DNA of 64,000 nucleotides from positions 1 through 64,000 of the forward strand of contig DATKST010000063.1 of the NCBI GenBank assembly GCA_035531475.1, given 5' to 3'. Under the pieces are notes generated by a model. It searched no databases, was not told where the DNA came from, and was given only the letters and a program-made list of their open reading frames with translations. Positions 51,832 through 60,322 of the stretch are shown one piece after another. Position 1 is the first letter of the stretch, and each line of letters begins with the position of its first letter. This stretch comes from CALCEB01 sp035531475 (GTDB lineage: Bacteria; Acidobacteriota; Terriglobia; UBA7540). A program made the translations under genes and the position numbers.

Positions 51832-52078
51832 GCTCCGCCTTTTCCCAATCCCAACAGGGCCCAGCCACAGACCGGCGAGCGTTCTCCTTGTCAGAATGTT
51901 GGGGTTTCAAAGTCTGCGCGAACACACGATTCGAGGGCTCCCGTGGCGCGCCCGCCCTATCCCGGTTCGAACGCCCGACTCAACTGCGTAAACTGCTGCG
52001 ATCCAGATGATTTGCCGCGGATTCCTTACAGCACGACCACCTGGATAACCGCGAAGTCATCCCGATCCAAGACTGGGA

Positions 52079-52858
52079 CTACTTCTCGAAGCCCGGACTT
52101 TTCGGTATCCCGCCGCCCGCCCCCGGCAAACTCATCTTATTAGCGCCCGATTGCGCTACCAAGTTACTCGCCCGAAGCAGCGACTCAAACGTCCCGGCGT
52201 CAGTCCACCAGCCATCGAGGATACTATAGCCCAGGCGCCCTTCCGCCACGTAGGAATTGTTCACATCCGTGATCTCTAATTCGTTGCGGGTCGATGGCTT
52301 TAAGGTTCGAATTCTGTCAAAAACGGTGGAATCGTACAAGTAAATTCCAATCACGGCATAACGCGATTGGGGTTTTGAGGGCTTTTCATCGATGCGCAAA
52401 ATCCTGTCCCCCTCAATCACGGGAACGCCGAACCGCTCCGGGTCGGGAACCTCCTTTAGGATGATATGGGCTCCCTTTGGGTCACGCTGGAAATTGAGGC
52501 ACCCCTCGCGGACATTTCCCTCGATGATGTTGTCACCCAGGATGACGCAAATGGGCTGGCCGTCGGAAAAATGCTCGGCAAGGCGCAAGGCGTCAGCAAT
52601 GCCCCCCTCACCTTGCTGGTAGGTATAATTAATGTGCCGCAAGCCGAAGTCACTGCCATTTCCCAGAAGTCGGAGAAATTCTCCCGCACTCTGTCCCCCC
52701 GTAACCAGCAAAATATCTTGAATGCCAGCATCGACTAGGGTTTGAATTGGATAAAATATCATGGGTCGGTCGTACACCGGCAGAAGGTGCTTGTTCGTAA
52801 CCCTGGTAAGGGGATGCAAGCGAGACCCGGTCCCGCCTGCCAGAACGATGCCTTTCAT
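52079..52858 (-). CDS. rfbA: Glucose-1-phosphate thymidylyltransferase
   Basis: First step of dTDP-rhamnose synthesis: makes dTDP-glucose. 259 residues from ATG 52858 (GAGAGGAT about 9 nt upstream). Signature GIVLAGGTGSRLHPLTRVTN, then VYDRPMIFYPIQTL, YTYQQGEGGIADALRLAEHF, VILGDNI (metal Asp) and VIEGDRILRIDEKPSKPQS. The protein is shorter than the 290 or so residues of the enterobacterial enzyme and lacks its last helices, as in many short-form RmlA proteins. First of the four rhamnose genes in transcription order (A, C, B, D). Confidence 0.94.
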   Translation of the reverse strand: MKGIVLAGGTGSRLHPLTRVTNKHLLPVYDRPMIFYPIQTLVDAGIQDILLVTGGQSAGEFLRLLGNGSDFGLRHINYTYQQGEGGIADALRLAEHFSDGQPICVILGDNIIEGNVREGCLNFQRDPKGAHIILKEVPDPERFGVPVIEGDRILRIDEKPSKPQSRYAVIGIYLYDSTVFDRIRTLKPSTRNELEITDVNNSYVAEGRLGYSILDGWWTDAGTFESLLRASNLVAQSGANKMSLPGAGGGIPKSPGFEK

Positions 52859-53367
52859 AGGGTTGATCCTCTCCGCTTCAGAATTACCTCCCACAATTTG
52901 CCCCGACCGTCCGATTTTGGCTTCTGCTCATCTTAACTGCGGTGGCCCTTACTGAATCAACGCAATGGCTTGAGCACAAAGGGAAAGCCACAAGCACGCG
53001 GCAGCGAATCTCACTCACGAATCGCTTCTTAGCGAGGTCGAGATTGCCGACAACTGAGCAAACGGTTCCCCCTCCGGCCTTTGAGCGAGCCATCAGAACG
53101 GGGAGCACTGAGCGGCATTGGGTCTAATGACGGTCGATAAGCGGCCCACCTTTCGGCAAGTACTCACAAGGTGGTCGCCCCCGGCCTCAGGAGAACAATC
53201 GTTAACCGCCTCATCACACAGAACATTGCCCTCAGTCCCACGATCTACACCGACGGCCTCAAACACCTCAGCGGTAATGACGCACATCACGCCAGGACAC
53301 TGCGAATCCACCTGTTCAAACCCGAACCCAATATCTGATGTTTCCTGAAACAACTGGATAAGCACGA
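52859..53367. other. Gap between rmd and rfbA, with a possible gene remnant
   Basis: No intact gene. On the minus strand 53365-53093 contains VDSQCPGVMCVITAEVFEAVG and later LCDEAVNDC, which could align with the acceptor region of GT2 transferases (VD..G.CML.RREAFEAVG...ED.D.C). If so this is a heavily decayed fragment. The remaining 200 nt hold nothing recognisable. Confidence 0.3.
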
Positions 53368-54339
53368 TCAGACACTTTGCTGGGCCAGTGCCGTTCGTAC
53401 GCGGTCACGCCAAAAATCAAGAACATCCTCCAAGGTTTGTTGAAGAGGAATCGTCACACTCCATCCAAGCTCGACGCCGGCACGTGCTGAATCCCCCACC
53501 AGCCTGCTGACCTCTCTCATCGCCGGATGACGTTCCTCCTCCAGGCGGACCGGGCAACTGACTCCCGCTGCAAGAAGTTTGGACACCGTCTCGACCGTGG
53601 TTTCGGTGCCTGAGCAAAGGTTATAAACCTGACCGGGTTGTCCTTTAATCAATGCACTATGATAACCCCGGACAATATCCCTGACGTCCGAAAAATCCAT
53701 GGAGGTCCGGGGGCCGCTCACTTTTAGCACCGGAGGCCTTATGCCCGCCTCAATTTCAGCAAGCTTGCTGGCCGAGTCGGGGCACAAGAAACCTAGCTTT
53801 TGTCCCGGTCCCGTATGGTTGAACGGACGGACCCGGACCACCTCCGTTCCATAAGATCGCCAATATTGATAAGCCACCAATTCCGCGGTAGCCTTGCTGC
53901 CGGCATACGGGGTTTCGGGCCGAAAAGGAAACGATTCGGACGCGCGCTCTTTCTCCCTCAGCCCACCGTATACCAATGACGAACTGACGACGAGTATTCG
54001 GCAAGGCAAATTCAAAAGTCGAACGGCTTCCAGCAGACTGAAGGTTCCATCCAGATTGGTTTGGTAGGTCAAGCGCGGTTGGGAGACCGATTTGGAGGGC
54101 GAGCTGGCCGCGGCTAGATGAAAAATCAAATCCGGCCGAATTTCTTCCAGCGCGTCCTTAAGGGCAGCCCGATCTTCGACATTCAACTGCCGGTAACGAA
54201 CCGCGGAACTCAGCGCGGGCAGGAAGGGATCAAACCTCTGCGACCGGGCGACGCCAAAGACCTCGACGCCGTTGTCTAACAACAGACGGCCCAGATAGTT
54301 TCCGTCGAAGCCCGTAATGCCGGTGACAAACGCTTTCAT
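53368..54339 (-). CDS. rmd: GDP-6-deoxy-D-mannose reductase-like SDR
   Basis: Reduces the 4-keto group of GDP-4-keto-6-deoxymannose, giving GDP-D-rhamnose or a related sugar. A 323-residue extended SDR: GITGFDGNYLGRLL loop, LIFHLAAASSPSKSV, VVSSSLVYGG, catalytic YAGSKATAELVAYQY, VRPFNHTGPGQ and MDFSDVRDIVRGYHSAL. The RPFNHTGPGQ stretch is typical of Rmd/Tld enzymes and differs from fucose synthase. Which epimer is formed cannot be told from the sequence. Start ATG overlaps the gmd stop by 4 nt. Confidence 0.85.
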   Translation of the reverse strand: MKAFVTGITGFDGNYLGRLLLDNGVEVFGVARSQRFDPFLPALSSAVRYRQLNVEDRAALKDALEEIRPDLIFHLAAASSPSKSVSQPRLTYQTNLDGTFSLLEAVRLLNLPCRILVVSSSLVYGGLREKERASESFPFRPETPYAGSKATAELVAYQYWRSYGTEVVRVRPFNHTGPGQKLGFLCPDSASKLAEIEAGIRPPVLKVSGPRTSMDFSDVRDIVRGYHSALIKGQPGQVYNLCSGTETTVETVSKLLAAGVSCPVRLEEERHPAMREVSRLVGDSARAGVELGWSVTIPLQQTLEDVLDFWRDRVRTALAQQSV

Positions 54340-55337
54340 TGCCCCATCACACCTTCAAATGCCCGGGGCGGTGATGCGTCCCGTTCCAGCCGCAGGTCCG
54401 ACTCGGTCATTTCCAGGATCAGGTCCCGAAAGCTGATCTCTGTCCTCCAACCGAGCCGGCTTCGGGCTTTCGAGGCGTCACCCTGCAGGAAATCTACTTC
54501 CGCGGGGCGCAGATGGGCCGGATCCACAACAACATGTTTTTGCCAGTCCAAACCCAGATGGCCAAATGCGATCTCCAGAACCTGCCGGACGGAGTGGGTC
54601 TCACCGGTGGCAATGACGTAATCGTCCGGTTCGCCCGCCTGCAACATCATCCACATGGCCTTAACGTAATCCCGCGCGTGGCCCCAGTCGCGCCGGGCGT
54701 CAAGATTTCCCAACGCCAGTTGCTTTTGCTTTCCCAGCTTGATCCGCGCTGCGGCATTGGTGATCTTGCGCGTGACGAACTCCAGCCCGCGTCGTGGCGA
54801 CTCGTGATTGAAAAGAATTCCAGAGCAGGCAAACAGCCCGTAACTTTCCCGGTAGTTGACAGTGATCCAATGCCCGTAAACCTTCGCCACGCCATAAGGG
54901 CTGCGGGGGTGGAAGGATGTCCTTTCAGTCTGAGGCGATTCATGCACTTGGCCAAACATCTCACTGCTGGAGGCCTGATAGAAACGAATCTTGGGATCCG
55001 CCTTGCGGATCGCCTCCAAGACACGGGTTACCCCCAATGCAGTGAACTCGCCCGTCAGCACCGGCTGGGTCCATGACGTTTTCACGAACGATTGCGCGGC
55101 GAGGTTATACACTTCGGCAGGCTCGGAAATCTCCAGCGCGTGGTGCAGGGAGCTTTGGTCAAGCAGGTCGCCGGAAATCAACTCAATCTGATCGCGTAGA
55201 TGGGCTAACCGCTCAAAGTTCACCGTGCTGGTGCGCCGGACCAGGCCGAAAACTTTATAACCCTTCGCCAGCAGAAACTCCGCCAGATAGGAACCGTCCT
55301 GGCCGGTAATACCCGTAATCAGAGTTCGCAGTGCCAA
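54336..55337 (-). CDS. gmd: GDP-mannose 4,6-dehydratase
   Basis: Makes GDP-4-keto-6-deoxy-D-mannose. The 333-residue protein has TLITGITGQDGSYLAEFLL, RRTSTVNFERL, NLAAQSFVKTSW, SSSEMFGQVHE, catalytic YGVAKVYGHWI, FNHESPRRGLEFVTRKI and GNLDARRDWGHARDYVKAMW, all standard. Start is TTG 55337 with GGAG 5 nt upstream. With the overlapping rmd gene it forms a two-step pathway from GDP-mannose; no GDP-mannose supply gene is in the window. Confidence 0.95.
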   Translation of the reverse strand: MALRTLITGITGQDGSYLAEFLLAKGYKVFGLVRRTSTVNFERLAHLRDQIELISGDLLDQSSLHHALEISEPAEVYNLAAQSFVKTSWTQPVLTGEFTALGVTRVLEAIRKADPKIRFYQASSSEMFGQVHESPQTERTSFHPRSPYGVAKVYGHWITVNYRESYGLFACSGILFNHESPRRGLEFVTRKITNAAARIKLGKQKQLALGNLDARRDWGHARDYVKAMWMMLQAGEPDDYVIATGETHSVRQVLEIAFGHLGLDWQKHVVVDPAHLRPAEVDFLQGDASKARSRLGWRTEISFRDLILEMTESDLRLERDASPPRAFEGVMGQ

Positions 55338-55378
55338 GTTATCTCCTCATGCTCTTGCCTGTCAGGTGGACACTGCAC

Positions 55379-55426
55379 TAGCGCCAGTATCCTGCCGGCA
55401 AATGCCGCCGGGACGGCGGCGCTACG
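55379..55426. repeat. Family C-like palindrome
   Basis: TAGCGCCAGTATCCTGCCGG ... CCGGGACGGCGGCGCTA. It lies upstream of gmd, in the 216-nt gap after the sugar transferase. Confidence 0.6.
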
Positions 55427-55553
55427 CTGTCCACCCAATTCCTGGACACCACACTAGCCTTTCAGGAAAATTCCCCGCCGGTGGGGCTAAGATCCCTAAC
55501 CAGTATGTTTTACCTTTGCGCCATTCGCCTCAGCCACGCCGGTGCCATTCCGC

Positions 55554-56954
55554 TCAATATGCATTCCGGTTGGCGGCGAAAGTGCGGATGATGGTCATCA
55601 TAATAATCTTCAGATCGAAGACGAAACTCCAGTTATTAAGATAGTAAAGATCGTGCTCCAGCCGCCGTTGAATAGAAGTGTCACCTCTCCACCCATTCAC
55701 CTGAGCCCATCCGGTCATGCCCACCTTCAGATAGTGCCGAGTGTTATATTGGGCTACTTCTTCTAGGAACTTTTGCACGAAATGGGGGCGCTCAGGCCGC
55801 GGCCCCACAATGCTCATTTCGCCTTTGAGCACATTTACAAATTGAGGCAGTTCATCCAGGTTGGTGCGGCGGAGAAAAGTTCCAAAACGTGTCCGGCGGG
55901 GATCGTTCTCAGTAGTCCAGCGGGTGTTACTCTCTCCCCGGTTGCCATCGCTCATGGTCCTGAACTTATACATCTTGAATAACCGGCCGTTCAGGCCAAC
56001 TCGCTCCTGAACGAAGAAAGCCGATCCTGCCGACGTGAGACGGATCACTATCGCGATGACCACCATCGCGGGAGCAAGCATGACAAGCGCCAAGGCAGAG
56101 AAAGCCATGTCAAAGGAGCGCTTGGCGAAAGTGTATACGACAGATTCCGAGGGACTGGCCCGGAGGTCGAGAAGCCTTAGGCCGCCAAAATTAAATAACA
56201 TGTCACCAACGGATACATCTTCGCCCAAGTCCAGGACGACCCTTACCGGAATGCAGACGTTTCGCAAGCGCTTCATGATGGCGGAAATCTCGGAAAAGCA
56301 CGATGCCGGAACGGCGATAATAATGTCGTCCAATTCCTCCGTGAGGAAGATTTCGTTAACCTCACTAAGATCGACGACTCGACTCGCCTCCGGGGAAGAC
56401 TCCTGGCCAGCTAAGCGGACAAATGCGGTGATGACATAAGGGGTGAGCATTGTTCCCAAAATAAAGCGCGCCGTTTTAACCGCATAGTCATTCGCGCCGA
56501 TAATTAGAATCCGGGCTCTCACGCCCGGCCCGTTACGAGTGTGATCGAGGACCCATCTGAAGATTTTCCCACTGATTGCTGCCAGCAGGAAGAAGGCGGC
56601 GGCGCTGATAGCGACGAAAAGTCTTGAGAAATTCGTGGAACGATAGAAGAAGGTTGCTCCCACGACGGCGAGGTAGGTTACAGTACACGCCCAGAATACG
56701 CTCTTGATCGCGGCGCCTTGAGCAGACAGATGGCCAAATTGGAAAAGACCGAAGTGGTCAACGACGACTGCCCAGACGATGGTTGTTAAAAGGAGGAGCC
56801 CGAAATAATCGGGCATATCGATATCCGGAGAAAATAGGGGAATCAGTCCGGAAAAGAAGCGAATGTAAGCCGCCATAGCAAAAGCCATCAGCGGCAGGAG
56901 CAACGTAAGCACTCGCAGCAGAAAGTTAATCGTGTTGAGTCGGCGCCGAATCAT
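55554..56954 (-). CDS. Polyprenyl-phosphate sugar-1-phosphate transferase (WcaJ-like)
   Basis: Starts glycan assembly by putting a sugar phosphate on undecaprenyl phosphate at the inner membrane. The 466-residue protein has four N-terminal membrane spans (within 10-135), a CoA-binding-like domain (ARILIIGANDYAVKTARFIL), a fifth span (SALALVMLAPAMVVIAIVIR) and the bac_transf catalytic domain: QERVGLNGRLFKMYKFRTM, RTRFGTFLRRTNLDELPQFV, MSIVGPRPERPHFVQKF, MTGWAQVNGWRGDTS. All key residues appear intact. Likely the first enzyme of the second locus. A decayed copy is at 48899. Confidence 0.92.
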   Translation of the reverse strand: MIRRRLNTINFLLRVLTLLLPLMAFAMAAYIRFFSGLIPLFSPDIDMPDYFGLLLLTTIVWAVVVDHFGLFQFGHLSAQGAAIKSVFWACTVTYLAVVGATFFYRSTNFSRLFVAISAAAFFLLAAISGKIFRWVLDHTRNGPGVRARILIIGANDYAVKTARFILGTMLTPYVITAFVRLAGQESSPEASRVVDLSEVNEIFLTEELDDIIIAVPASCFSEISAIMKRLRNVCIPVRVVLDLGEDVSVGDMLFNFGGLRLLDLRASPSESVVYTFAKRSFDMAFSALALVMLAPAMVVIAIVIRLTSAGSAFFVQERVGLNGRLFKMYKFRTMSDGNRGESNTRWTTENDPRRTRFGTFLRRTNLDELPQFVNVLKGEMSIVGPRPERPHFVQKFLEEVAQYNTRHYLKVGMTGWAQVNGWRGDTSIQRRLEHDLYYLNNWSFVFDLKIIMMTIIRTFAANRNAY

Positions 56955-57205
56955 AAGTGCGAAGTTGAAACTTCAAGCCAGCCACTCTTGTGTGCTGTTG
57001 GGTCCTGTCCGCAAGGAGGCTACCTTGAATCCATTTCATGGGTAGGGGCGGAAAAGCTTCCCTCTCCCGCATTCAGTCATTCGCCCGCCGTCCTTCACCT
57101 GCCCTTGCATTCCAGCAAGAGCGGCACACGTCCTTTATTATAGACCAACCAACCCTTTCTCCCTGTACTTGAACATCATGAGACGGGCCTACGGGCTGGA
57201 ACAGG

Positions 57206-58390
57206 TCACTGGCGCCTCGCCGGAGCCTTCGACAGGCTATTGAACTCTGCCCATTTATCCCTGAGATAAGATTCCATTTCACGCCGGAACCGGCTGCTGT
57301 CAAATCGCTCCGTATGGGCGCGAATTAAATTTGGGGAAAATCGCCCTTCAACGGCTTCAAAACGAAGCATAGCTTCGATCAAGGAATCTACACTCTGCCG
57401 CGCGAAGAAAACCCCGGTTGAAGTCTCCGGACTGGCAGTTTCCTCGTCAACAAAAAATCCTGCAACCGTTTCGAGAGCGCCTCCCCGCCCGTAAGCGATC
57501 ACAGGCCGGCCAAAAGACTGGGCCTCAACGGGAACAATGCCGAAGTCCTCTTCGCCGGGAAACAGAAGCGCCCGGCAGTGAGCGTAATGATCCCGGAGAG
57601 CTTGGTCCGGCTGGAAGCCCAGGAACTCGACGGTGGGGCCGGCGGTGCGACGGAGATTTGCGGCCAGTCCGCCGTCGCCAATCACCCGGAGGCGGCGGCC
57701 GAGCTTGCTGCAGGCCGCGACCGCCAGATCGACCCGCTTATAGGGGACAAGTTGACTGACGACGAGATAATAATCTTCGATTCGATCTGAAATGTATCCC
57801 GTCGAAATATCGACGGGTGGGTAAATCACCGGAGCCTCGCGCCGGTAGTACTTCCGAATTCGGTCTGCGACGTGCTCTGAGTCCGCAAGGAAATAGTCCA
57901 CACGCGAGGCAGACGCCAAGTCCCAAAGGCGGACATAGTGGGCGCTGAGTGAAAAAAATGCGCGCGACAGCTTGCCCAACCCATCCTGGTCACGATAAGC
58001 GTGATACATGTCCCAGAGATACCGCATCGGCGAAAAGCAGTAGCAGACGTGGCATGAGTCTTGTGCCGTTAGCACGCCCTTTGCCGGACCTGATTCCAGG
58101 CTAATCACCAGATCATAGCTGCTGAGCCGAAATTGTTCGAGTGCCAGCGGGAAAAGAGGCAGAAATTTCTGATAGTGTTTCGTTGCACCAGGAATCCGCT
58201 GCAAAAAAGATGTTGTGATTTTTCGCGACCGGAGGGAGGCCGGGAGCGAAGACCGGTCAAGGACGAGCGTGAATATATCCGCCTGCGGGAACATCTCAGC
58301 CAGAGATGTCAATACGCGCTCGCCGCCGCGTTGGGCGACCAGCCAGTAGTGAACCAGAGCAATACGGAGGTCAGAAAGATCTTTGAGCAT
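57206..58390 (-). CDS. GT4 glycosyltransferase (WbaZ-like)
   Basis: A 394-residue GT-B protein from ATG 58390 (MLKDLSDLRIALVHYWLV). Features are RGGERVLTSLAEMFPQADIF, CYCFSPMRYLWDMYHAYRDQ, YLVVSQLVPYKRVDLAVAAC, RLRVIGDGGLAANLRRTAGP and ALLFPGEEDFGIVPVEAQSF. The FPGEEDFGIVPVEAQ segment is typical of the mannosyltransferase-like WbaZ group; the donor may be GDP-mannose, but this is inference. The frame stays open upstream into a broken GT4 (58371-58757). 252 nt of plain spacer separates it from the sugar transferase gene. Confidence 0.88.
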   Translation of the reverse strand: MLKDLSDLRIALVHYWLVAQRGGERVLTSLAEMFPQADIFTLVLDRSSLPASLRSRKITTSFLQRIPGATKHYQKFLPLFPLALEQFRLSSYDLVISLESGPAKGVLTAQDSCHVCYCFSPMRYLWDMYHAYRDQDGLGKLSRAFFSLSAHYVRLWDLASASRVDYFLADSEHVADRIRKYYRREAPVIYPPVDISTGYISDRIEDYYLVVSQLVPYKRVDLAVAACSKLGRRLRVIGDGGLAANLRRTAGPTVEFLGFQPDQALRDHYAHCRALLFPGEEDFGIVPVEAQSFGRPVIAYGRGGALETVAGFFVDEETASPETSTGVFFARQSVDSLIEAMLRFEAVEGRFSPNLIRAHTERFDSSRFRREMESYLRDKWAEFNSLSKAPARRQ

Positions 58391-58757
58391 TTGGAAAAAC
58401 GGGCGGTCCGGGAAAAGCCCGATTGGACGCCTTGGCGCGAAAACTGGAATCGGGGCAGCCACCACCGATCCAGTGTCTTGCGGAGGCCCACCGAACGCAG
58501 AGACGACCCTTACAAATGGCGCCCGTACAACCGGTCAAACAATGCGTGCCGGCCGCCCTCCCTCCCATTCTCCGAAAAGGTGCCACCTCGATGTTTTTGC
58601 CGCCAGGAAGCATGGCCAGCCGGTCCTGATTAAAACCCAGGAGTACCCATTCGATCTCCGTGCCCAGGCGGGCAAAAGCCTGAATAAGTGAAAGTGTATA
58701 GCGTCCTATTCCTGTCAAGGGACCTGCCAAAATGGCGGTGTTGACGCCGACTCGCAT
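58371..58757 (-). pseudogene. GT4 glycosyltransferase, N-terminal fragment
   Basis: ATG 58757 begins MRVGVNTAILAGPLTGIGRY, then TLSLIQAFARLGTEIEWVLL, the standard N-terminus of GT4 enzymes. After about residue 75 (FRRMGGRAAG) the frame gives cysteine-rich residues unlike the family and stops at 58371. No donor-binding half exists: the intact GT4 gene starts 20 nt before the fragment ends. A deletion plus frameshift is the simplest explanation. Confidence 0.65.
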
Positions 58758-58818
58758 AAAAAGGGTGGAAATGCCACCTGCGCTCTTCTGCGTCAGGCAC
58801 AGGGTGGATTGGCCTGAC

Positions 58819-60180
58819 TCACCGGCTTGCTCCCACACGACGGTCGAATCGGGAAAAGACAGGACGGGACGATCCCCGGCGAATCTGCTCCACCTTTTCC
58901 ATTTCGACGGCATCCCGGGCCTGTTTGACAGCCTCCAACTCTCCCCTCGAAGAGGCCAAGACCAGGCCGGAAAGAGACATCAGGAGCAGAATCACCGAAC
59001 CTCGGCCCAGGATGTGCTCGGTCATGCTCATCACCATAATCGCAGGGATCCAGGCCTTGGCGGCGCAATGGAGGGCGCGGAGCTTCGACTTGGGAAATCT
59101 CTTCTGGAAAAAAGAAATTTCCTTCCATACCCACCACCAGATGCCTACTGTCAGGACCATCCCAACGATTCCGCCCTCGGCCAAAAAATGGAGAAAAGAA
59201 TTGTGCGCATGGCCGTCATTGTTTTCAATTCTTCCCCCGACGGCAACATAGACGACGCCCTTTTGCCCCTTGAAATCCAGTTCGTCATCGTTGAAACGGC
59301 CGAAGCCGATTCCGATGAGCGGGCTGAGTTCAAAGTCGTGAATCGCTTCACCCCAAATGACGAAGCGTGCCGCATTCGTTCCGTAGTGCGGGTCCGTAAT
59401 CGTGTCAATCCGGTTCAAGACGGACGAGGTGAACAGCATCACGCTCAGCATCGGCACTCCCAATAGGATGGCGGCCTTGACGACTTTGCTAAATTTTCGA
59501 ACCGGGATGATGAAGGCGGCGCCGGTCAGGAATCCAAGATAAGAGCCGCGGGAGTAAGTGAGCAGCAGGCTAACGACACAGGCCAGGAACATGGCCCATA
59601 TGACAGCCCTCCGGTTCCAGCGCAGCTCCTCCACCTGTAGGAACGCCAGCGGCAGCAAGGCCGTCAGCGCGAACACTCCACCTCCGGTGTTATGGGCGTG
59701 GTACCATCCAAAAAAGGTCCGTGTCCCCAAGCTACGGTCGAAAAATTCCAGACCCATCCAGCCGAACACGCTTTCCGCATAGGGCAAGTGCAAGGTGAGC
59801 GCCGAACCAATCAGACCGAGGAGGCTAACCACGAAAACACAGAACAGCCAGTAACCCCTTACGAATTTGGGCTTCAGCCGCCAGCCCAGAAGGAAGATCA
59901 AGAGGGGATAGGTGACGAGCGGCGCGCCGTCATTGCGAAGAAACTGAAAGGAGATGAGGTTGTGGAGGTCACCTGTCGACCAGAAATAATTGGCTAGCCA
60001 GTAGGCCAGGCAAGCCACCACCGACCATTCCACCGCTTTGAAGCCGAGTCCCCGGGTGATCCGCGAGGTAAGGCCCCGGAGGGAGACCACACCCATGGCT
60101 GCAAGCGGGATGGCGGGTAATCTGTTTTCCAGCAACCCCGCCAGCAGGATGAGCCCGACGAGGCCGTCAACAAGCGTCAC
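58819..60180 (-). CDS. O-antigen ligase/polymerase family membrane protein (Wzy_C), copy 4
   Basis: A 453-residue protein from GTG 60180, about 11 membrane spans. Marks are FFGWYHAHNTGGGVFALTAL, LLTYSRGSYLGFLTGAAFII, LSPLIGIGFGRFNDDELDFK and DGHAHNSFLHFLAEGGIVGM. The HAHNSFLH histidine is the one expected in Wzy_C. The extended loop DFKGQKGVVYVAVGGRIENN is longer than in the other three copies. A polar tail of about 35 residues ends it. It lies just before the glycosyltransferase pair of this locus. Confidence 0.85.
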   Translation of the reverse strand: MTLVDGLVGLILLAGLLENRLPAIPLAAMGVVSLRGLTSRITRGLGFKAVEWSVVACLAYWLANYFWSTGDLHNLISFQFLRNDGAPLVTYPLLIFLLGWRLKPKFVRGYWLFCVFVVSLLGLIGSALTLHLPYAESVFGWMGLEFFDRSLGTRTFFGWYHAHNTGGGVFALTALLPLAFLQVEELRWNRRAVIWAMFLACVVSLLLTYSRGSYLGFLTGAAFIIPVRKFSKVVKAAILLGVPMLSVMLFTSSVLNRIDTITDPHYGTNAARFVIWGEAIHDFELSPLIGIGFGRFNDDELDFKGQKGVVYVAVGGRIENNDGHAHNSFLHFLAEGGIVGMVLTVGIWWWVWKEISFFQKRFPKSKLRALHCAAKAWIPAIMVMSMTEHILGRGSVILLLMSLSGLVLASSRGELEAVKQARDAVEMEKVEQIRRGSSRPVFSRFDRRVGASR

Positions 60181-60217
60181 TGTTTTCTACCCCTGGCCCA
60201 AGACCGGTGACAAGCTG

Positions 60218-60311
60218 CAAGTGACGAGTCATGAGAAAAGGCCAAAGTCCGCTTGTTCGTCATTTGTCCGTTATTTTTGCCTTTCAGATTGTGCTTGCCA
60301 CTCGTCACTTG
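60218..60311. repeat. 12-bp inverted repeat in the gap before the Wzy-type gene
   Basis: CAAGTGACGAGT (60218-60229) and ACTCGTCACTTG (60300-60311) are perfect inverted copies, with GTGACAAG and CTTGTCAC words beside them. It could be a hairpin in the mRNA or a degraded insertion. Similar GTCACTT words occur at 1117-1137. Confidence 0.5.
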
Positions 60312-60322
60312 TCACTGCTGTC

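Noticed and set aside
51880..51990. GGTTCGAAC in the rfbC-rfbA gap, resembling a tRNA T-arm
   Set aside because: No matching acceptor stem, D-arm or anticodon arm could be built around it.
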